Source of the DNA: Dongia rigui
Lineage (GTDB): Bacteria > Pseudomonadota > Alphaproteobacteria > Dongiales > Dongiaceae
Length of the DNA: 64,000 nt
Assembly: GCF_034044635.1 (NCBI RefSeq)
Contig: NZ_JAXCLX010000004.1
Coordinates: forward strand, 248,001 to 312,000
Direction: 5' to 3'
Position numbers and translations under genes: made by a program. The notes under the pieces are model-generated. The model worked only from the letters and a program-made list of their open reading frames with translations, was not told the DNA's origin and ran no database searches. Positions 45,394 to 55,551 of the stretch are shown in pieces. The first letter of the stretch is position 1; each line of letters starts with the position of its first letter.

Positions 45394-47490
45394 CTATTTC
45401 AACCAGACTTCGGCACTGACGGATTTGCCGCCGGCGTCGATCACTGTGACGCGCTGCGCCCCCTTCCCGTCCGGATCCCATTGCGCCTGCCGCAGATAGG
45501 GCGGCGAGGTCACCGGCTTTCCGTTCACCAGCCAACGCAGCGGCAGGTTGCCGCCTTCCGCCTTCAGCACCAGTGGGACCGGTGTCTCGCTCTCGGGCAA
45601 GGGCACGGTCGACCCGTCCAACGGAAAAGCGATGCGCAGCCGATTCAGCGGCCGCTCGGCTGAACTGAGTGCCGGGCCGATATCATATCGCTTTAGATTG
45701 GCGGGGAGGCTTGTGTTGCCAACCAGCAAGGCGCCCTCGGGTGGCACCTGCGGCAACGCGCTGTCACTCGGCGGCAATTGGTCGAAGGCTTCGAACAGCA
45801 GGGGTGCCGCCGCATCGCGCCCCATGCGCCCGCCGGAGAATGAGCCATCCGGGCGACCCACCCAAATGCCGATGGTGTAATCGCGTGTGTAGCCGATTGC
45901 CCAAGCATCGCGATAGCCATAGGAGGTGCCGGTCTTGTAGGCGATGCGGCTGGCCTGGCGGCGGTTGGCACTGGCGAGCCAGCTTGCCGGTGGTGGCGTG
46001 TCTTCCAGAATGCGCGTGACGTAATAGCTGCCAAGCGGCCCGATGAGTGCTTTTGCCGCCGCTGCCGGCTGATCCCTGATGTAGCGCAACGCGCGCACCG
46101 TGCCCTGCTCGGAGAAGCCGGCATAGAGCGACACCATCTCTTCCAGCGAGACGCCGACGCCACCCAGCGCGATCGGCAGGCCCGGTCGCCCCGCCTCCTT
46201 AGGGAGGTGCAAAGGAAAGCCGGCATCCGCGAGCTTTTGGGCGAAGGGCGGCGCGCCGATAGCATCCATCAAGGTCACTGCCGGTAGATTGAGCGACAGC
46301 TGCAGCGCTTCGCGCGCCGATATCTCGCCGCGGAAAAGGTGGTCAAAGTTCTCCGGCGCCCATTCGCCGAACCGCATCGGCTGGTCGACCATGATGGTCT
46401 CTGGATGCACCACCAGTTCATCGAACGCCATGCCATAAATGAATGGCTTCAGCGCCGAGCCGGGAGAGCGGATGGCGCTGACCATGTCGATGGGCCCGAA
46501 CTGGCGCCGGTCGAAATAGTTGGCCGAGCCGAGATAGGCCAGTACTCGGCGATCCTTGTTGCCGACAACCAGACCGGCGATGGTCGCCCCCGCCTCGAGC
46601 CCGACGGAGCGCCGGACCAGAAGGCGCTGTAAATTGCGCTGTAAATCGTGATCGATGGTGGTGTGGATGACGGCTTCACGCGGCATTTCCTGGCGCAGGC
46701 GCTCGGCAAGGTGCGGTGCATCGCTCAAGGCCGGCAGGCGGCGCGACGGAACCGCCTCGGCCACGGCCGCCTTGTAGCTCTGCGCGTCGATATCACCTTC
46801 GGCCAACAGGCGGGCCAGGACTTTGTCGCGCGCCCGTTTCGCCGCCTGCGGGAAGCGATCCGGGCGCAGTCTTTCCGGACTCTGCGGCAGCACGACAAGA
46901 AGGGCTGCCTCGGCCTCCGTCAGATGGCGCGGTTCCTTGCCAAAATAGCCGAGGCTCGCCGCGCGTATGCCTTCGAGATTGCCGCCATAGGGGGCAAGCG
47001 TCAGATAGATCTTGAGAACCCCCTCGCCGCCCAGCCGCCAGGTAAGCTGCAAGGCGCGCAGGGCCTCGATCGCCTTGGCCTGCACGCCGCGCGGCCGCGG
47101 CTCCAGCAGGCGCGCGGTCTGCATGGTCAGGGTCGACGCACCGGAAACGACCTCGCCAGCCACCAGGGCTTGGTAGCCCGCCCGCAGGACGGCCAGCGGA
47201 TCGACACCCGGATGCCAGCCAAAGCGGCCGTCCTCGAACGTTTTCAAATAGCGCAAGAACTTTGGATCAATTTCGTCCGCCTGGGCCGGAAAGCGCCAGG
47301 CGCCATCGGCCGTTGCGAAGGCGCGCAAGACGCTGTCATCCGAGGCCAGGACCAATGTCGAATGATCCCGCAATCGCCCCATGAAGGGCGGATAGAGTGC
47401 GTCGGCCAGCAGTCCGCCCATCAACGCCAGCAGGGCAAGCCCGCCGGCGATGTGGGTGAGGATTTTCAGCCGACGGCGCCAGGGCGACAT
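45394..47490 (-). CDS. pbpC: Penicillin-binding protein 1C
   Basis: A 698-residue class A PBP. Seen: a single N-terminal membrane helix (IAGGLALLALMGGLLADAL), a GT51 glycosyltransferase domain with the catalytic-Glu motif KTFEDGRFGWHPGVD and RGVQAKAIEALRALQLTW, a transpeptidase domain with SxxK in RSPGSALKPFIYG, SLNLPAV (SxN), KTG in YKTGTSYGYRDAW, and a C-terminal BiPBP domain. PBP1C in E. coli polymerises glycan and pairs with the A2M gene yfhM, as here (10-base gap). Confidence 0.95.
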   Translation of the reverse strand: MSPWRRRLKILTHIAGGLALLALMGGLLADALYPPFMGRLRDHSTLVLASDDSVLRAFATADGAWRFPAQADEIDPKFLRYLKTFEDGRFGWHPGVDPLAVLRAGYQALVAGEVVSGASTLTMQTARLLEPRPRGVQAKAIEALRALQLTWRLGGEGVLKIYLTLAPYGGNLEGIRAASLGYFGKEPRHLTEAEAALLVVLPQSPERLRPDRFPQAAKRARDKVLARLLAEGDIDAQSYKAAVAEAVPSRRLPALSDAPHLAERLRQEMPREAVIHTTIDHDLQRNLQRLLVRRSVGLEAGATIAGLVVGNKDRRVLAYLGSANYFDRRQFGPIDMVSAIRSPGSALKPFIYGMAFDELVVHPETIMVDQPMRFGEWAPENFDHLFRGEISAREALQLSLNLPAVTLMDAIGAPPFAQKLADAGFPLHLPKEAGRPGLPIALGGVGVSLEEMVSLYAGFSEQGTVRALRYIRDQPAAAAKALIGPLGSYYVTRILEDTPPPASWLASANRRQASRIAYKTGTSYGYRDAWAIGYTRDYTIGIWVGRPDGSFSGGRMGRDAAAPLLFEAFDQLPPSDSALPQVPPEGALLVGNTSLPANLKRYDIGPALSSAERPLNRLRIAFPLDGSTVPLPESETPVPLVLKAEGGNLPLRWLVNGKPVTSPPYLRQAQWDPDGKGAQRVTVIDAGGKSVSAEVWLK

Positions 47491-47500
47491 CGCTTTGCAA

Positions 47501-50500
47501 TCAGTACGGCGCCACGGTCAGGGCGTCGCGACCGCCGCGCGCCCGGACTTCCGGTGCATACATGTCTTCGACCTGAACTGCCGGGACGGTGTAGGTGCCG
47601 GGCGTTACCGCGCGCACCATATAGGCAATGTTGAAATTGCCGCTGTCGTTGCCGACATAGACGTCCAAGGCGCCGATATACCGGTCATCCAGGAACTCGC
47701 TGTAGTTCAACGACGTCAGAGTCGGCAACCAGGAGAGATCGCCGGTTCGCCGTGTGTCGGTCAGCCGCTCGTTTTCGATCTCGAACCCCGCTGGCAGCAA
47801 ATCGACCACCATGGCGCGGCGCTGCTCGTCGGCCTTGATCCTGCCGCTGATCACCGCGACCAGAACGTCGTTCTGGCGGACGTTCTTCAAATCCACCGGT
47901 TCGCCGGTCAGGGTATAGAAGACACGGTTGATCTCAAACCCGCTTTGCTCGGGCGGCAAATCGGCAATCGGCACGCCGGCCACCGTCGCCTTGGCATAGA
48001 CCGGCTCCTTGCCCGTGTTGGTGAACACCGAACCCGCGCCAAGTTCTTGCGATGCCAGGTGCAGATAATAGGGCTTCGTCTGCTTGACCGCTGCCTGGGC
48101 ATCGCGATCAATGCTGACTTCCGGCTGTGCTGTTGAGGTGGTCGCCTTCGCCGCCATCAGGATCCAAACCTCCTCCTGGGTGCTCAGATAGCCACGGCCG
48201 GCTTGCAGTGCCGCCAATGTATCCAGGTAGGTCGTGGGGTCGCGCCCCGGCAGCTTGGCTTCGGAAAGCAACGTGACGATGGCTGCGATATCGCGCAGGT
48301 CGGAACCGTAATCCATCAGATGCCGTCGCGCCCGATTGGCGGCAAGGAGAGCTGCGTCGAAGGCGGCATTGGCCCGGGCGACATCACCGTTCAGGGCCAG
48401 TGCCGCACCCAACTGGGCCAAGGCGAGACCGCTTGGCAACCGGTCGAGGTAATTGTCAGCAAGGTAGCGAAGGTCGCTAAGCTTTGCCTCCTTGGCCTTC
48501 GCCAGCACATAGACGGCATAGGCACGCGCAGCGAGGTTGTCTGCACTGTCGTTATTGAAGTCGGTCGCCACATAGCGCAGCCCGTCGAGGCCGTGACGGT
48601 AGGCAATATCCGAGACCTCATAGCCACGCGCCCGCGCCTGGGTCAGAAAGTCCATGGCGAAAGCAGATAACCAGTTTTCGGGCGGGCTGAAGCTGGTCCA
48701 CAGGCCGAACAGGCCGTCGGGGCGCTGGCGTTCCAGGATACGGCCGATGGCGCCCTGCACTTCCTTGGGGTCGCTCTTGGCGTATTTGTTCTCCAGGCTC
48801 CAGATATCCGCCACCTCATTGGTGAACAGCAACGGGAAGGCGACGCTCGTGGTCTGCTCAAGGCAGCCATAGGGGTAGTGATAGAGATTAGCCAGCACGC
48901 TCTGCACATCGAGATTGGGATGCGGGCTGAAAGAGAGTCTCAAGTCCGACGTCTCGGGCAGGAAATCGGCCATTGCATTGGCCGAGATCTTGAGCGGGGC
49001 ACCCGGCATCAGTCGCTGCGTCAGCGTCTGGCTGATCGCCGCCTGGCCAGGCCGGACCGGCAGGTTGATCTCGCGGGTGAGCGCGAAGCCGTCCGGCCCC
49101 TTCATGGTCATGGTCACATGCCCCTCGCCGACGGCGAGGCCCTGGATGCCTGTGCGCCAATCGTGGCTGGCGCCCTTGGCCAGCTCGATCTCCAAATGGG
49201 TTTCCCCAATGAGGCGCAGATTGTCGGTCGCCGTCAGGTCGACCTGATAGATGCCCGCAGCCCCCTCGACGTTCTGGATGGAGAGCGACACATTGCTGCT
49301 GTCGCCCGGGGCGAGAAAACGCGCCGCGGAGGCAAGCGCCACCACGGGATCACGCACGATCAGCGGGGCCTCGGCAGCACCCGTGTTCTGGTCGTCCCAT
49401 GCGACCGCCATCAAACGCAGGCGGCCGTTGTAATCGGGGACTTCGAACTTGATCGTGGCCTTGCCTTCGGCATCAAGCTGGACGATTCCTGAGAACAGGG
49501 CGACCAGTTTGATCTCCTTCGGCGCGCCGCGCTTGGCAAGGCCTTCGCCATCACCACCACTGCGGATAGTGCCGCGCTTGCCTTCCTTGCCGTCGATCAG
49601 CTGACCGTAAAGATCGCGAATTTCGACGCCGAGGCGCCGCTTGCCGAAATAGTGGTCGATCGGATCGGGTGTCGCAAAATCAGTGAGCTGAAGGATGCCT
49701 TCATCCACCGCAGCCAGCGTGACATAGGCCGCCTTGCCAGCAAGATTGGCGACGGCGACCGGTATCTCGACCGATTGGCGCGGCTTCATCGTGTCTGGCA
49801 CCGTCATCGATACCTGCAGCGTCCGCGGCTTCGGATCAATGGCGAGCCAGGTCAGGCCAATCGCACGGCCGGGACCATGCTCGTTCCCCTTGCCGGCACG
49901 ATAGGCATTGACCAGCACATAGGCGCCGGCACCCCATTTCTTGTCGACGGGAATGCTGATCGTCTTGCCGTCCTTGGGCACGGAGACACTGAAGCTGTCG
50001 ATGACGTGGTCGGTCGCAATCGTCACCTGCGCCTCGCCGGCAAAGGGCGCGCTGAGGCGCAGTTCCGCCTTGTCGCCAGCCTGGTAAAGGTCCTGGTCTG
50101 CAACGACCTGCATCTTGTCGGGCGTGCCGCCGGTACCGGGCGCGGACCACCAGCCGGCGTAGAAGCGAACCGAACTGGCAGTACCCGTTGCTGGATCGAA
50201 CACTTCAAGGCGATAGCGGCCCCAATCCACCTGCAGACTGAGCTTGGCCGGCTGGTCAGCCGCCACGCTCACAGTCCCGGTTGAGGATTCCGCATCGCGG
50301 ACGATGTAGTCATAGTCCCAGCGATTTTCGCGGTAGTACCAAACGTAATCCCAGTCCTCGCGCACCAGGCGATAGGAAAGATTCGACTGCGCCCTGGTCT
50401 TGCCGTCACGACCCACGGCAAGTACCTCGAACTCCGCTTGCGATCCCTGCTGGGTCTGGTCGTCGGCAAACAGCGGCTTGATGCCGAGATAAAGTTCTTT

Positions 50501-52708
50501 GTCGCGGATCGACTTGGTCAACGTCTCAATGACCGGACGACCGCCGAATTCATAGACCTCGACCCGCAAGGTCGCCGCCAGCGGCACTTGCGCGTCCGGT
50601 ACCGTGTCGAAAGACATATCCAGTTCGAGATGGCCCTGATCATCGGTGGCGGTGTCGTCATAGGTGAGGCGCTCGGCCTCGACCTTTTCGTCTGCCAGGC
50701 CGAAGCGGTAACCCGGCTGGTCCGGGAACGGATTGGGGTCGGCCGCGATCACCACTTCGCTCTTCACCGGCAAGTTAGCGGCCGGCGCACCATAGAGATA
50801 CTTGGCGTCAATCTGCACCGGCAGCGGCGCCGGCGGCGTCAACACGTCGGCAGCCGCCGTCAGCTTGGCTTCAATGCGCGCCGGCACGACGTCCTCGACC
50901 AGGAACTGGGTGCTGGCGAGTGCGTCCCCTTCGGGATCGAGATAGGCCTCAAGCGTCCAGGGACCGGTGCGAGCCGAACTCGGCAGGTCGACATCGACGC
51001 TGTAGCCACCGCCTGTATCCGCCACATCGACATAGCGCTTGGCTTCGATACCGTCTGGCCGCAGGAGCCGGAAGGTGAGCTTCTGGTCCTTCAGCGCAAC
51101 AGCGGCCGGATCACGCGATAGTGCCATCACATGCGCCGTTTCGCCAGGTCGGTAAACACCCCGGTCGGTATAGAAAAAGATGTCGATGTCCTGCGGCATG
51201 GTGCGACCGCCGACGCCGCGGTCGGAAAGGTCAAAGGCCGGGCCGCTGATATCGAGAAAGCTGAAATCGCCGTCGCGGCGGAAGGCCATCACCGCCGTGG
51301 CCGTGCGGCCACCGGCACCCCGCAAAAGGCCCGGATCGAAATGCGCCATGCCGGCGGTATCGGTGAGGACCTTCCCCAACACCTCGTTGTTGCGGGCGAT
51401 GAGGCGCAGTTCCAGCCGATGCATCGGTCGGCCGGTTTCGAGCGACCGCGCCTGAACATCAAGACCATCTGTCCCGCTGAAGGCGGTGAGGCCGACATCG
51501 GACACGACCAGCCATTGCGTCGCCTGCGGTTGCCAGCGCCATGAATAATCGTCCTGACTGTCCTCATCGGCCGCATTGTGGGCCATCAGGATGTAGATGC
51601 CTGGCTTGGTATCCGGTACGACCTCATCGATCGGAAACGCCGTGACAACCCGCTTGTTGCGGTCGTTGGCAATATCCATTTCGCCGATCCAAATCTCTTC
51701 ACCGGATTTGTCGGCGATGCTTTCGCGGTCATATTCCTCGAGGTTGTTGAGGAAGCGGCCGTCATAGAGTTCGTTGACAAGGTTGCGATCGTTGATGCGC
51801 ATCAGCCGTAACTTGGCCTTGTCGACATTGACCGTGATCAGGGGCACGCCCGTGCTGCCGATCTTGGGCAGCACATAAGCCTGATTGCGGAAGCCGACAC
51901 TCGGCGCACGGTCGCCGACCGCAAACGCCCATTCTTCATTCTCGCTGAGCTTCTGCTCGTCAAGTGCCGGCAGGCCCTTCAGTACCGTAATCTTGTACGA
52001 CTGGCCGAAGGCGAGATTGCCGACGCAGAGCTGTGAGCCGGCAACGCGATAGGTTGCCTTCACTTCCGGTTCGACGCGGACATAGTCCTCGTATTTGACA
52101 ACGTCCGGCGTCGCCAGATCGCCGCGGAACTCAAGGCAGGCCTCGGGCGTCTCGCCGTCGGTATTGAGCTTGGTCGTGGTCAGCGAAAAGGCGAGCATCT
52201 GCCGGATCTGCTCCGCGCGGTTGGCTGCCTGCTCGTCATAATAATACCGCTGCGCCTGTTCGTAGGCCGCAAGCGCCAGGCGCTTTTCATCGAGATTGTC
52301 GAATTGCTTGGCCACCATGTTCATGGAGGAAGCCTGCAACTCATACTGATCGGTCTCGACAAAGGCCCGGTAGGCCGCGAGTGCCGACTTGCGCTTTTCG
52401 CCTGCACCATCCAGCAGGTTGGCCAGCGTGAACCAGCTGTCGTAGCTTTCATCGCCAAGCCCGATCGCCCGCGCCCGCAGGGCGGCAGCCTCCTTGAAAC
52501 GGCGCGCATCCGCCTCGGATTTCGATTGCTGAATCAAGACGTCGATGCGGCGCGGATCCTCGCCCTTCGCTGCCGCGATGATCTCGGCGCGATAGGTCGC
52601 GGCCTCTTTCGCGATGTCGGTGAGATCGAGGGCCTTGGCGGATTGTGGGACGAGGAATTGAAGGACGAGGAAAAGAAGGAAACCGAGCCGGGTGATGGGC
52701 GCGCGCAT
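47501..52708 (-). CDS. yfhM: Bacterial alpha-2-macroglobulin with intact thioester
   Basis: A 1735-residue periplasmic protease trap. Seen: a signal peptide (GFLLFLVLQFLVPQSAKALD) with no lipobox cysteine, so it may be soluble rather than a lipoprotein; MG-type beta domains (IDIFFYTDRGVYRPGETAHVMAL near 510); A2M domain regions (VTLAAVDEGILQLTDF); and the thioester motif CLEQ at residues 1282-1285 (48854-48865). Trapped proteases are linked through the Cys-Gln bond. With PBP1C it is thought to protect the envelope while peptidoglycan is repaired. Divergent from the ELM1-family gene. Confidence 0.93.
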   Translation of the reverse strand: MRAPITRLGFLLFLVLQFLVPQSAKALDLTDIAKEAATYRAEIIAAAKGEDPRRIDVLIQQSKSEADARRFKEAAALRARAIGLGDESYDSWFTLANLLDGAGEKRKSALAAYRAFVETDQYELQASSMNMVAKQFDNLDEKRLALAAYEQAQRYYYDEQAANRAEQIRQMLAFSLTTTKLNTDGETPEACLEFRGDLATPDVVKYEDYVRVEPEVKATYRVAGSQLCVGNLAFGQSYKITVLKGLPALDEQKLSENEEWAFAVGDRAPSVGFRNQAYVLPKIGSTGVPLITVNVDKAKLRLMRINDRNLVNELYDGRFLNNLEEYDRESIADKSGEEIWIGEMDIANDRNKRVVTAFPIDEVVPDTKPGIYILMAHNAADEDSQDDYSWRWQPQATQWLVVSDVGLTAFSGTDGLDVQARSLETGRPMHRLELRLIARNNEVLGKVLTDTAGMAHFDPGLLRGAGGRTATAVMAFRRDGDFSFLDISGPAFDLSDRGVGGRTMPQDIDIFFYTDRGVYRPGETAHVMALSRDPAAVALKDQKLTFRLLRPDGIEAKRYVDVADTGGGYSVDVDLPSSARTGPWTLEAYLDPEGDALASTQFLVEDVVPARIEAKLTAAADVLTPPAPLPVQIDAKYLYGAPAANLPVKSEVVIAADPNPFPDQPGYRFGLADEKVEAERLTYDDTATDDQGHLELDMSFDTVPDAQVPLAATLRVEVYEFGGRPVIETLTKSIRDKELYLGIKPLFADDQTQQGSQAEFEVLAVGRDGKTRAQSNLSYRLVREDWDYVWYYRENRWDYDYIVRDAESSTGTVSVAADQPAKLSLQVDWGRYRLEVFDPATGTASSVRFYAGWWSAPGTGGTPDKMQVVADQDLYQAGDKAELRLSAPFAGEAQVTIATDHVIDSFSVSVPKDGKTISIPVDKKWGAGAYVLVNAYRAGKGNEHGPGRAIGLTWLAIDPKPRTLQVSMTVPDTMKPRQSVEIPVAVANLAGKAAYVTLAAVDEGILQLTDFATPDPIDHYFGKRRLGVEIRDLYGQLIDGKEGKRGTIRSGGDGEGLAKRGAPKEIKLVALFSGIVQLDAEGKATIKFEVPDYNGRLRLMAVAWDDQNTGAAEAPLIVRDPVVALASAARFLAPGDSSNVSLSIQNVEGAAGIYQVDLTATDNLRLIGETHLEIELAKGASHDWRTGIQGLAVGEGHVTMTMKGPDGFALTREINLPVRPGQAAISQTLTQRLMPGAPLKISANAMADFLPETSDLRLSFSPHPNLDVQSVLANLYHYPYGCLEQTTSVAFPLLFTNEVADIWSLENKYAKSDPKEVQGAIGRILERQRPDGLFGLWTSFSPPENWLSAFAMDFLTQARARGYEVSDIAYRHGLDGLRYVATDFNNDSADNLAARAYAVYVLAKAKEAKLSDLRYLADNYLDRLPSGLALAQLGAALALNGDVARANAAFDAALLAANRARRHLMDYGSDLRDIAAIVTLLSEAKLPGRDPTTYLDTLAALQAGRGYLSTQEEVWILMAAKATTSTAQPEVSIDRDAQAAVKQTKPYYLHLASQELGAGSVFTNTGKEPVYAKATVAGVPIADLPPEQSGFEINRVFYTLTGEPVDLKNVRQNDVLVAVISGRIKADEQRRAMVVDLLPAGFEIENERLTDTRRTGDLSWLPTLTSLNYSEFLDDRYIGALDVYVGNDSGNFNIAYMVRAVTPGTYTVPAVQVEDMYAPEVRARGGRDALTVAPY

Positions 52709-52935
52709 GTCAATGTTCCCGCATGAACGAGTTTGGCTGTTGACCCTAGTCGACGTCAGATGGTCGAAGCCCCGATCCGATTTGCCCGTCCCGCAAATCC
52801 ATAGCGATCAATTATAGCGTCGACGAAGCGATTTGATACATGATGATTGCGACAGGATTTGGGCGTCGGCACGCGTTTGGGCAGAATTTTCGCCGCCTTG
52901 GCGCTGTTCGATTCGATTGCTAAGGTCCGGCCGCC

Positions 52936-54108
52936 ATGAACGATCAAACCAACCTTCCGCCGCCACGCACCTGGCTCATCCTGGGTGAACGGGCGGGCGA
53001 CAATGCCCAGGTCCTTGCCCTGGGGCGCGCGCTCGGCTGGCCGACCGAAATCAAGCAGATCCGCTACGACGAGAACTGCCCGGTCGACTTCAAGGACCGC
53101 GGCGCCACGCTGACCGGCGTCGACCTGCAGCAGAGCGATGCGCTGTCGGCGCCTTGGCCTGAGGCCATTATTGCCATCGGCCGGCGGTCCGTGCCGGTCA
53201 CGCGCTGGATCCGGGCCCAGGCCGGAAACCGCATTCTTCATGTTCATCTCGGGCGCCCACGGGTTGATCTCAGTCTGTTCGACCTAGTCGTCACAACCCC
53301 TCAGTACAGTTTGCCAGAGGCGGCGAATGTGATTGAAATCACCCTGCCCCTTGTTTCCGTCGATGCCGAGGCTCTCGGCCGAGCGGCGGCTGCCTGGCAT
53401 GGCCGCTTTGCCACCCTGCCGCGGCCGTGGACGGCGGTCATGGTGGGCGGACCGACGCCGCAGCTGGCCTTTGGCAAGGGCGATGCCGATCGCATGATTC
53501 GCGAGCTTTCGGCCCATGTCGGAGATGGTGGCGGCGTCATTGTCACCAGTTCCCCCCGCACGCCAGACGATGTCACCGACGCGCTGAGATCCGGGCTGCC
53601 GAAGGCGCTGCCAGGCCGGCATCTTTTTCTGCCATATGAACGCCAGGGCGAGAATCCGTACCCTGCCATGCTGGCATTGGCTGACGCTTTTGTGGTTTCC
53701 GTGGATAGCGCGTCCATGGTCGCCGAAGCGGCCACCCGGCAAAAGCCGCTCTATCTCTTTCACCTTGCGAAGGTCCCTGCCAAGATCAAGCCGGGGCTGA
53801 AATCGGCCGTCTCGCGCAATTGGCGTCTGCGCCGGAAAGCCCGCCAGGATGCAGATCTGCCGGCCGATCCCTTGGACAAGCTCTATGATTTCTGGACGCG
53901 GCGCGGGAAAGCGCGGCCACGCCGGGACATCGATCAGGTCGAAACCCGCCTCCTCGATCTCGGCATTGCGTTGCCACTTGGACAGACCGCTGCGGCGGCA
54001 CCCGACCATTTCACGGCGGCCTTCGATAAATTGCGCGCCGAACGCGAGGCGGCACTTGCCCGGATTCATGCTCTGTGGCGCGACTTGGCTCGTGCGAAGC
54101 AGGATTAA
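52936..54108 (+). CDS. ELM1 / DUF1022 family protein
   Basis: A 390-residue protein of the mitochondrial-fission ELM1 family, common in alphaproteobacteria. Seen: RTWLILGERAGDNAQVLALG (residues about 11-30), WPEAIIAIGRRSVPVTRWIR, VHLGRPRVDLSLFDLVVTTPQYSLP and VMVGGPTPQLAFGKGD, then VVSVDSASMVAEAATRQKPLYLF, the last motif resembling the nucleotide-sugar site of GT-B glycosyltransferases. Function is unproven; the glycosyltransferase reading is inference. The ATG has AAGG about ten bases upstream. It is 89 bases before the phosphotransferase gene. Confidence 0.87.
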   Translation: MNDQTNLPPPRTWLILGERAGDNAQVLALGRALGWPTEIKQIRYDENCPVDFKDRGATLTGVDLQQSDALSAPWPEAIIAIGRRSVPVTRWIRAQAGNRILHVHLGRPRVDLSLFDLVVTTPQYSLPEAANVIEITLPLVSVDAEALGRAAAAWHGRFATLPRPWTAVMVGGPTPQLAFGKGDADRMIRELSAHVGDGGGVIVTSSPRTPDDVTDALRSGLPKALPGRHLFLPYERQGENPYPAMLALADAFVVSVDSASMVAEAATRQKPLYLFHLAKVPAKIKPGLKSAVSRNWRLRRKARQDADLPADPLDKLYDFWTRRGKARPRRDIDQVETRLLDLGIALPLGQTAAAAPDHFTAAFDKLRAEREAALARIHALWRDLARAKQD

Positions 54109-54197
54109 TTACCCATCGCTTGGTGACCGGGCGCTTGAGGCGGATGCAAGCACCGTGATATGACGCCCGCATGAAATTTCCCTGGGAATCCCGATAA

Positions 54198-55493
54198 ATG
54201 CTGGTTTGGATCGATGCCGTTCAATGTGGGCGGGTGCCGAAAATCTTTGGGCTGACACTGGTCGAGCGCCATTTGCAGGCGCTCAAGCGCTCCCTGCCAC
54301 GGCCTGCCCGGATCGTGGTGGATCTTGGGGCCGACGGCCAGAAACCTCGGATCGACAGCAGCCTGGATGAAGCCTTTGCGATCGAGTGGCGACAAGTGCC
54401 GGGCGATTTCTCGGCGAGGCTGCAGCGTTTTCTGGCCGAAACCCAGGGCGAAGCGGTCTTGTTGCTGGACGGCGCCACGTTGCCGGATGCGCGCCTCCAT
54501 GCCTCGCTGACGGCGCTTGCTGCTTCGGTCGCCGTCCTCGCCCCCAAGGAAGACGAGCGTGCCGCGATGATCCGTCTGGACGCCGATCGGCTGCCGGGCC
54601 TCACGATCGACGCCGCCGACCTGCCATCCTTGGCCACAAAGCTGCAGGCGGCCGGGGTTGTCCGACCCTACCAGCAGGAAGAATTCAACGGCTTCATTCG
54701 CAAACTGCGGCGCACGATCCCCTATTACATGTTTCGGGTGGAGACGGCCGACAAAGCCGCCAAGGTCGAAAAATTCATGTTCTGGTCGAACTATAAGGGG
54801 TCGACCGACTTCTTCACCCGCTACGTCTATCCGCCCTTCGTCTGGATTTCAGTGGGGCCTCTGGCGCGTGCCCGTGTGCACCCCAATGCGGTGACCATTT
54901 TCAGCATCATCCTGGCGCTGGGCGCCATCCCCATCTGGGCGGTCGGCGAAACTTGGTCCTTCTGGACGGGCTTCGCCATGGCCTATGGCATGAGCGTGCT
55001 CGATTCCGTCGATGGCAAGCTGGCGCGCCTGACGTTTACCGACTCACGCCTCGGCAACTTCCTGGATCATGGCCTCGATATGGTCCACCCGCCCTTCTGG
55101 TACCTGTCCTGGGCCTATGGCCTGGGGCTCGCCACGTTGGGTTGGGGATCGACGCTGGGCCTCGCCACGATCCTGGTCATGGCCTTCTATGTCATCGATC
55201 GCCTGATCCTGAAGGTCTATCCGAGCTTCTTCCAACGCGCCTTTCATACGCATTCGAAACTCGACGGCCGCATGCGGACCTTCATCGCGCGGCGCAATAT
55301 CACACTGCCGATGTTCATCGCCGGTTATGTGTTGGGCTATGCCGTCGAAGCCTTCTACCTCATCGTTGCCTGGCAAATTTTGACAGCCGCCTATCATGGC
55401 GTGCGCACGTTCTGGATCCTCGTCATCGATCGCGCGCATCTCAAGAACCGGCGCCCGACCGACGTTGCCGCAGCCCTCAAGCAGGTCGACTGA
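54198..55493 (+). CDS. CDP-alcohol phosphatidyltransferase with N-terminal nucleotidyltransferase-like domain
   Basis: A 431-residue membrane protein. The C-terminal half has the complete CDP-OH-PT motif: Asp269, Asp272, Gly273, Ala276, Arg277, Gly286, Asp290, Asp294, in DSVDGKLARLTFTDSRLG (269-286) and the following NFLDHGLD, within five or six hydrophobic helices. The N-terminal 180 residues look like a Rossmann nucleotidyltransferase fold (RVPKIFGLTLVERHLQALKR; VLLLDGATLPD) but lack the G-x-G-x-R-M loop. The layout recalls IPCT/DIPPS of thermophiles. Substrates unknown: a phospholipid or a phosphodiester-linked polyol is likely. Confidence 0.85.
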   Translation: MLVWIDAVQCGRVPKIFGLTLVERHLQALKRSLPRPARIVVDLGADGQKPRIDSSLDEAFAIEWRQVPGDFSARLQRFLAETQGEAVLLLDGATLPDARLHASLTALAASVAVLAPKEDERAAMIRLDADRLPGLTIDAADLPSLATKLQAAGVVRPYQQEEFNGFIRKLRRTIPYYMFRVETADKAAKVEKFMFWSNYKGSTDFFTRYVYPPFVWISVGPLARARVHPNAVTIFSIILALGAIPIWAVGETWSFWTGFAMAYGMSVLDSVDGKLARLTFTDSRLGNFLDHGLDMVHPPFWYLSWAYGLGLATLGWGSTLGLATILVMAFYVIDRLILKVYPSFFQRAFHTHSKLDGRMRTFIARRNITLPMFIAGYVLGYAVEAFYLIVAWQILTAAYHGVRTFWILVIDRAHLKNRRPTDVAAALKQVD

Positions 55494-55526
55494 AAACAAA
55501 AAAGCGCCGCCCGAAAGGGCGGCGCT
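55494..55526 (-). terminator. Rho-independent terminator of the minus-strand oxygenase operon
   Basis: A 10-bp perfect GC-rich stem, AGCGCCGCCC (55503-55512) and GGGCGGCGCT (55517-55526), with a GAAA loop. Read on the minus strand it is followed by an 11-base T-rich run (55493-55503), so it ends transcription of the gene at 55552-56406. In the plus direction there is no T-run, so for the phosphotransferase gene it would be a weaker stop. Confidence 0.88.
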
Positions 55527-55551
55527 GTCATTCAGTCCGGGTGTTGGCTGG

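Noticed and set aside
52756-53247. Minus-strand frame opposite the start of the ELM1-like gene
   Set aside because: No recognisable motif; the plus-strand ELM1 family motifs in the same region are clear, so this is a shadow frame.
55503-55526. Strong plus-strand terminator for the phosphotransferase gene
   Set aside because: The T-run lies on the minus-strand side only, so the hairpin serves the convergent oxygenase gene first.
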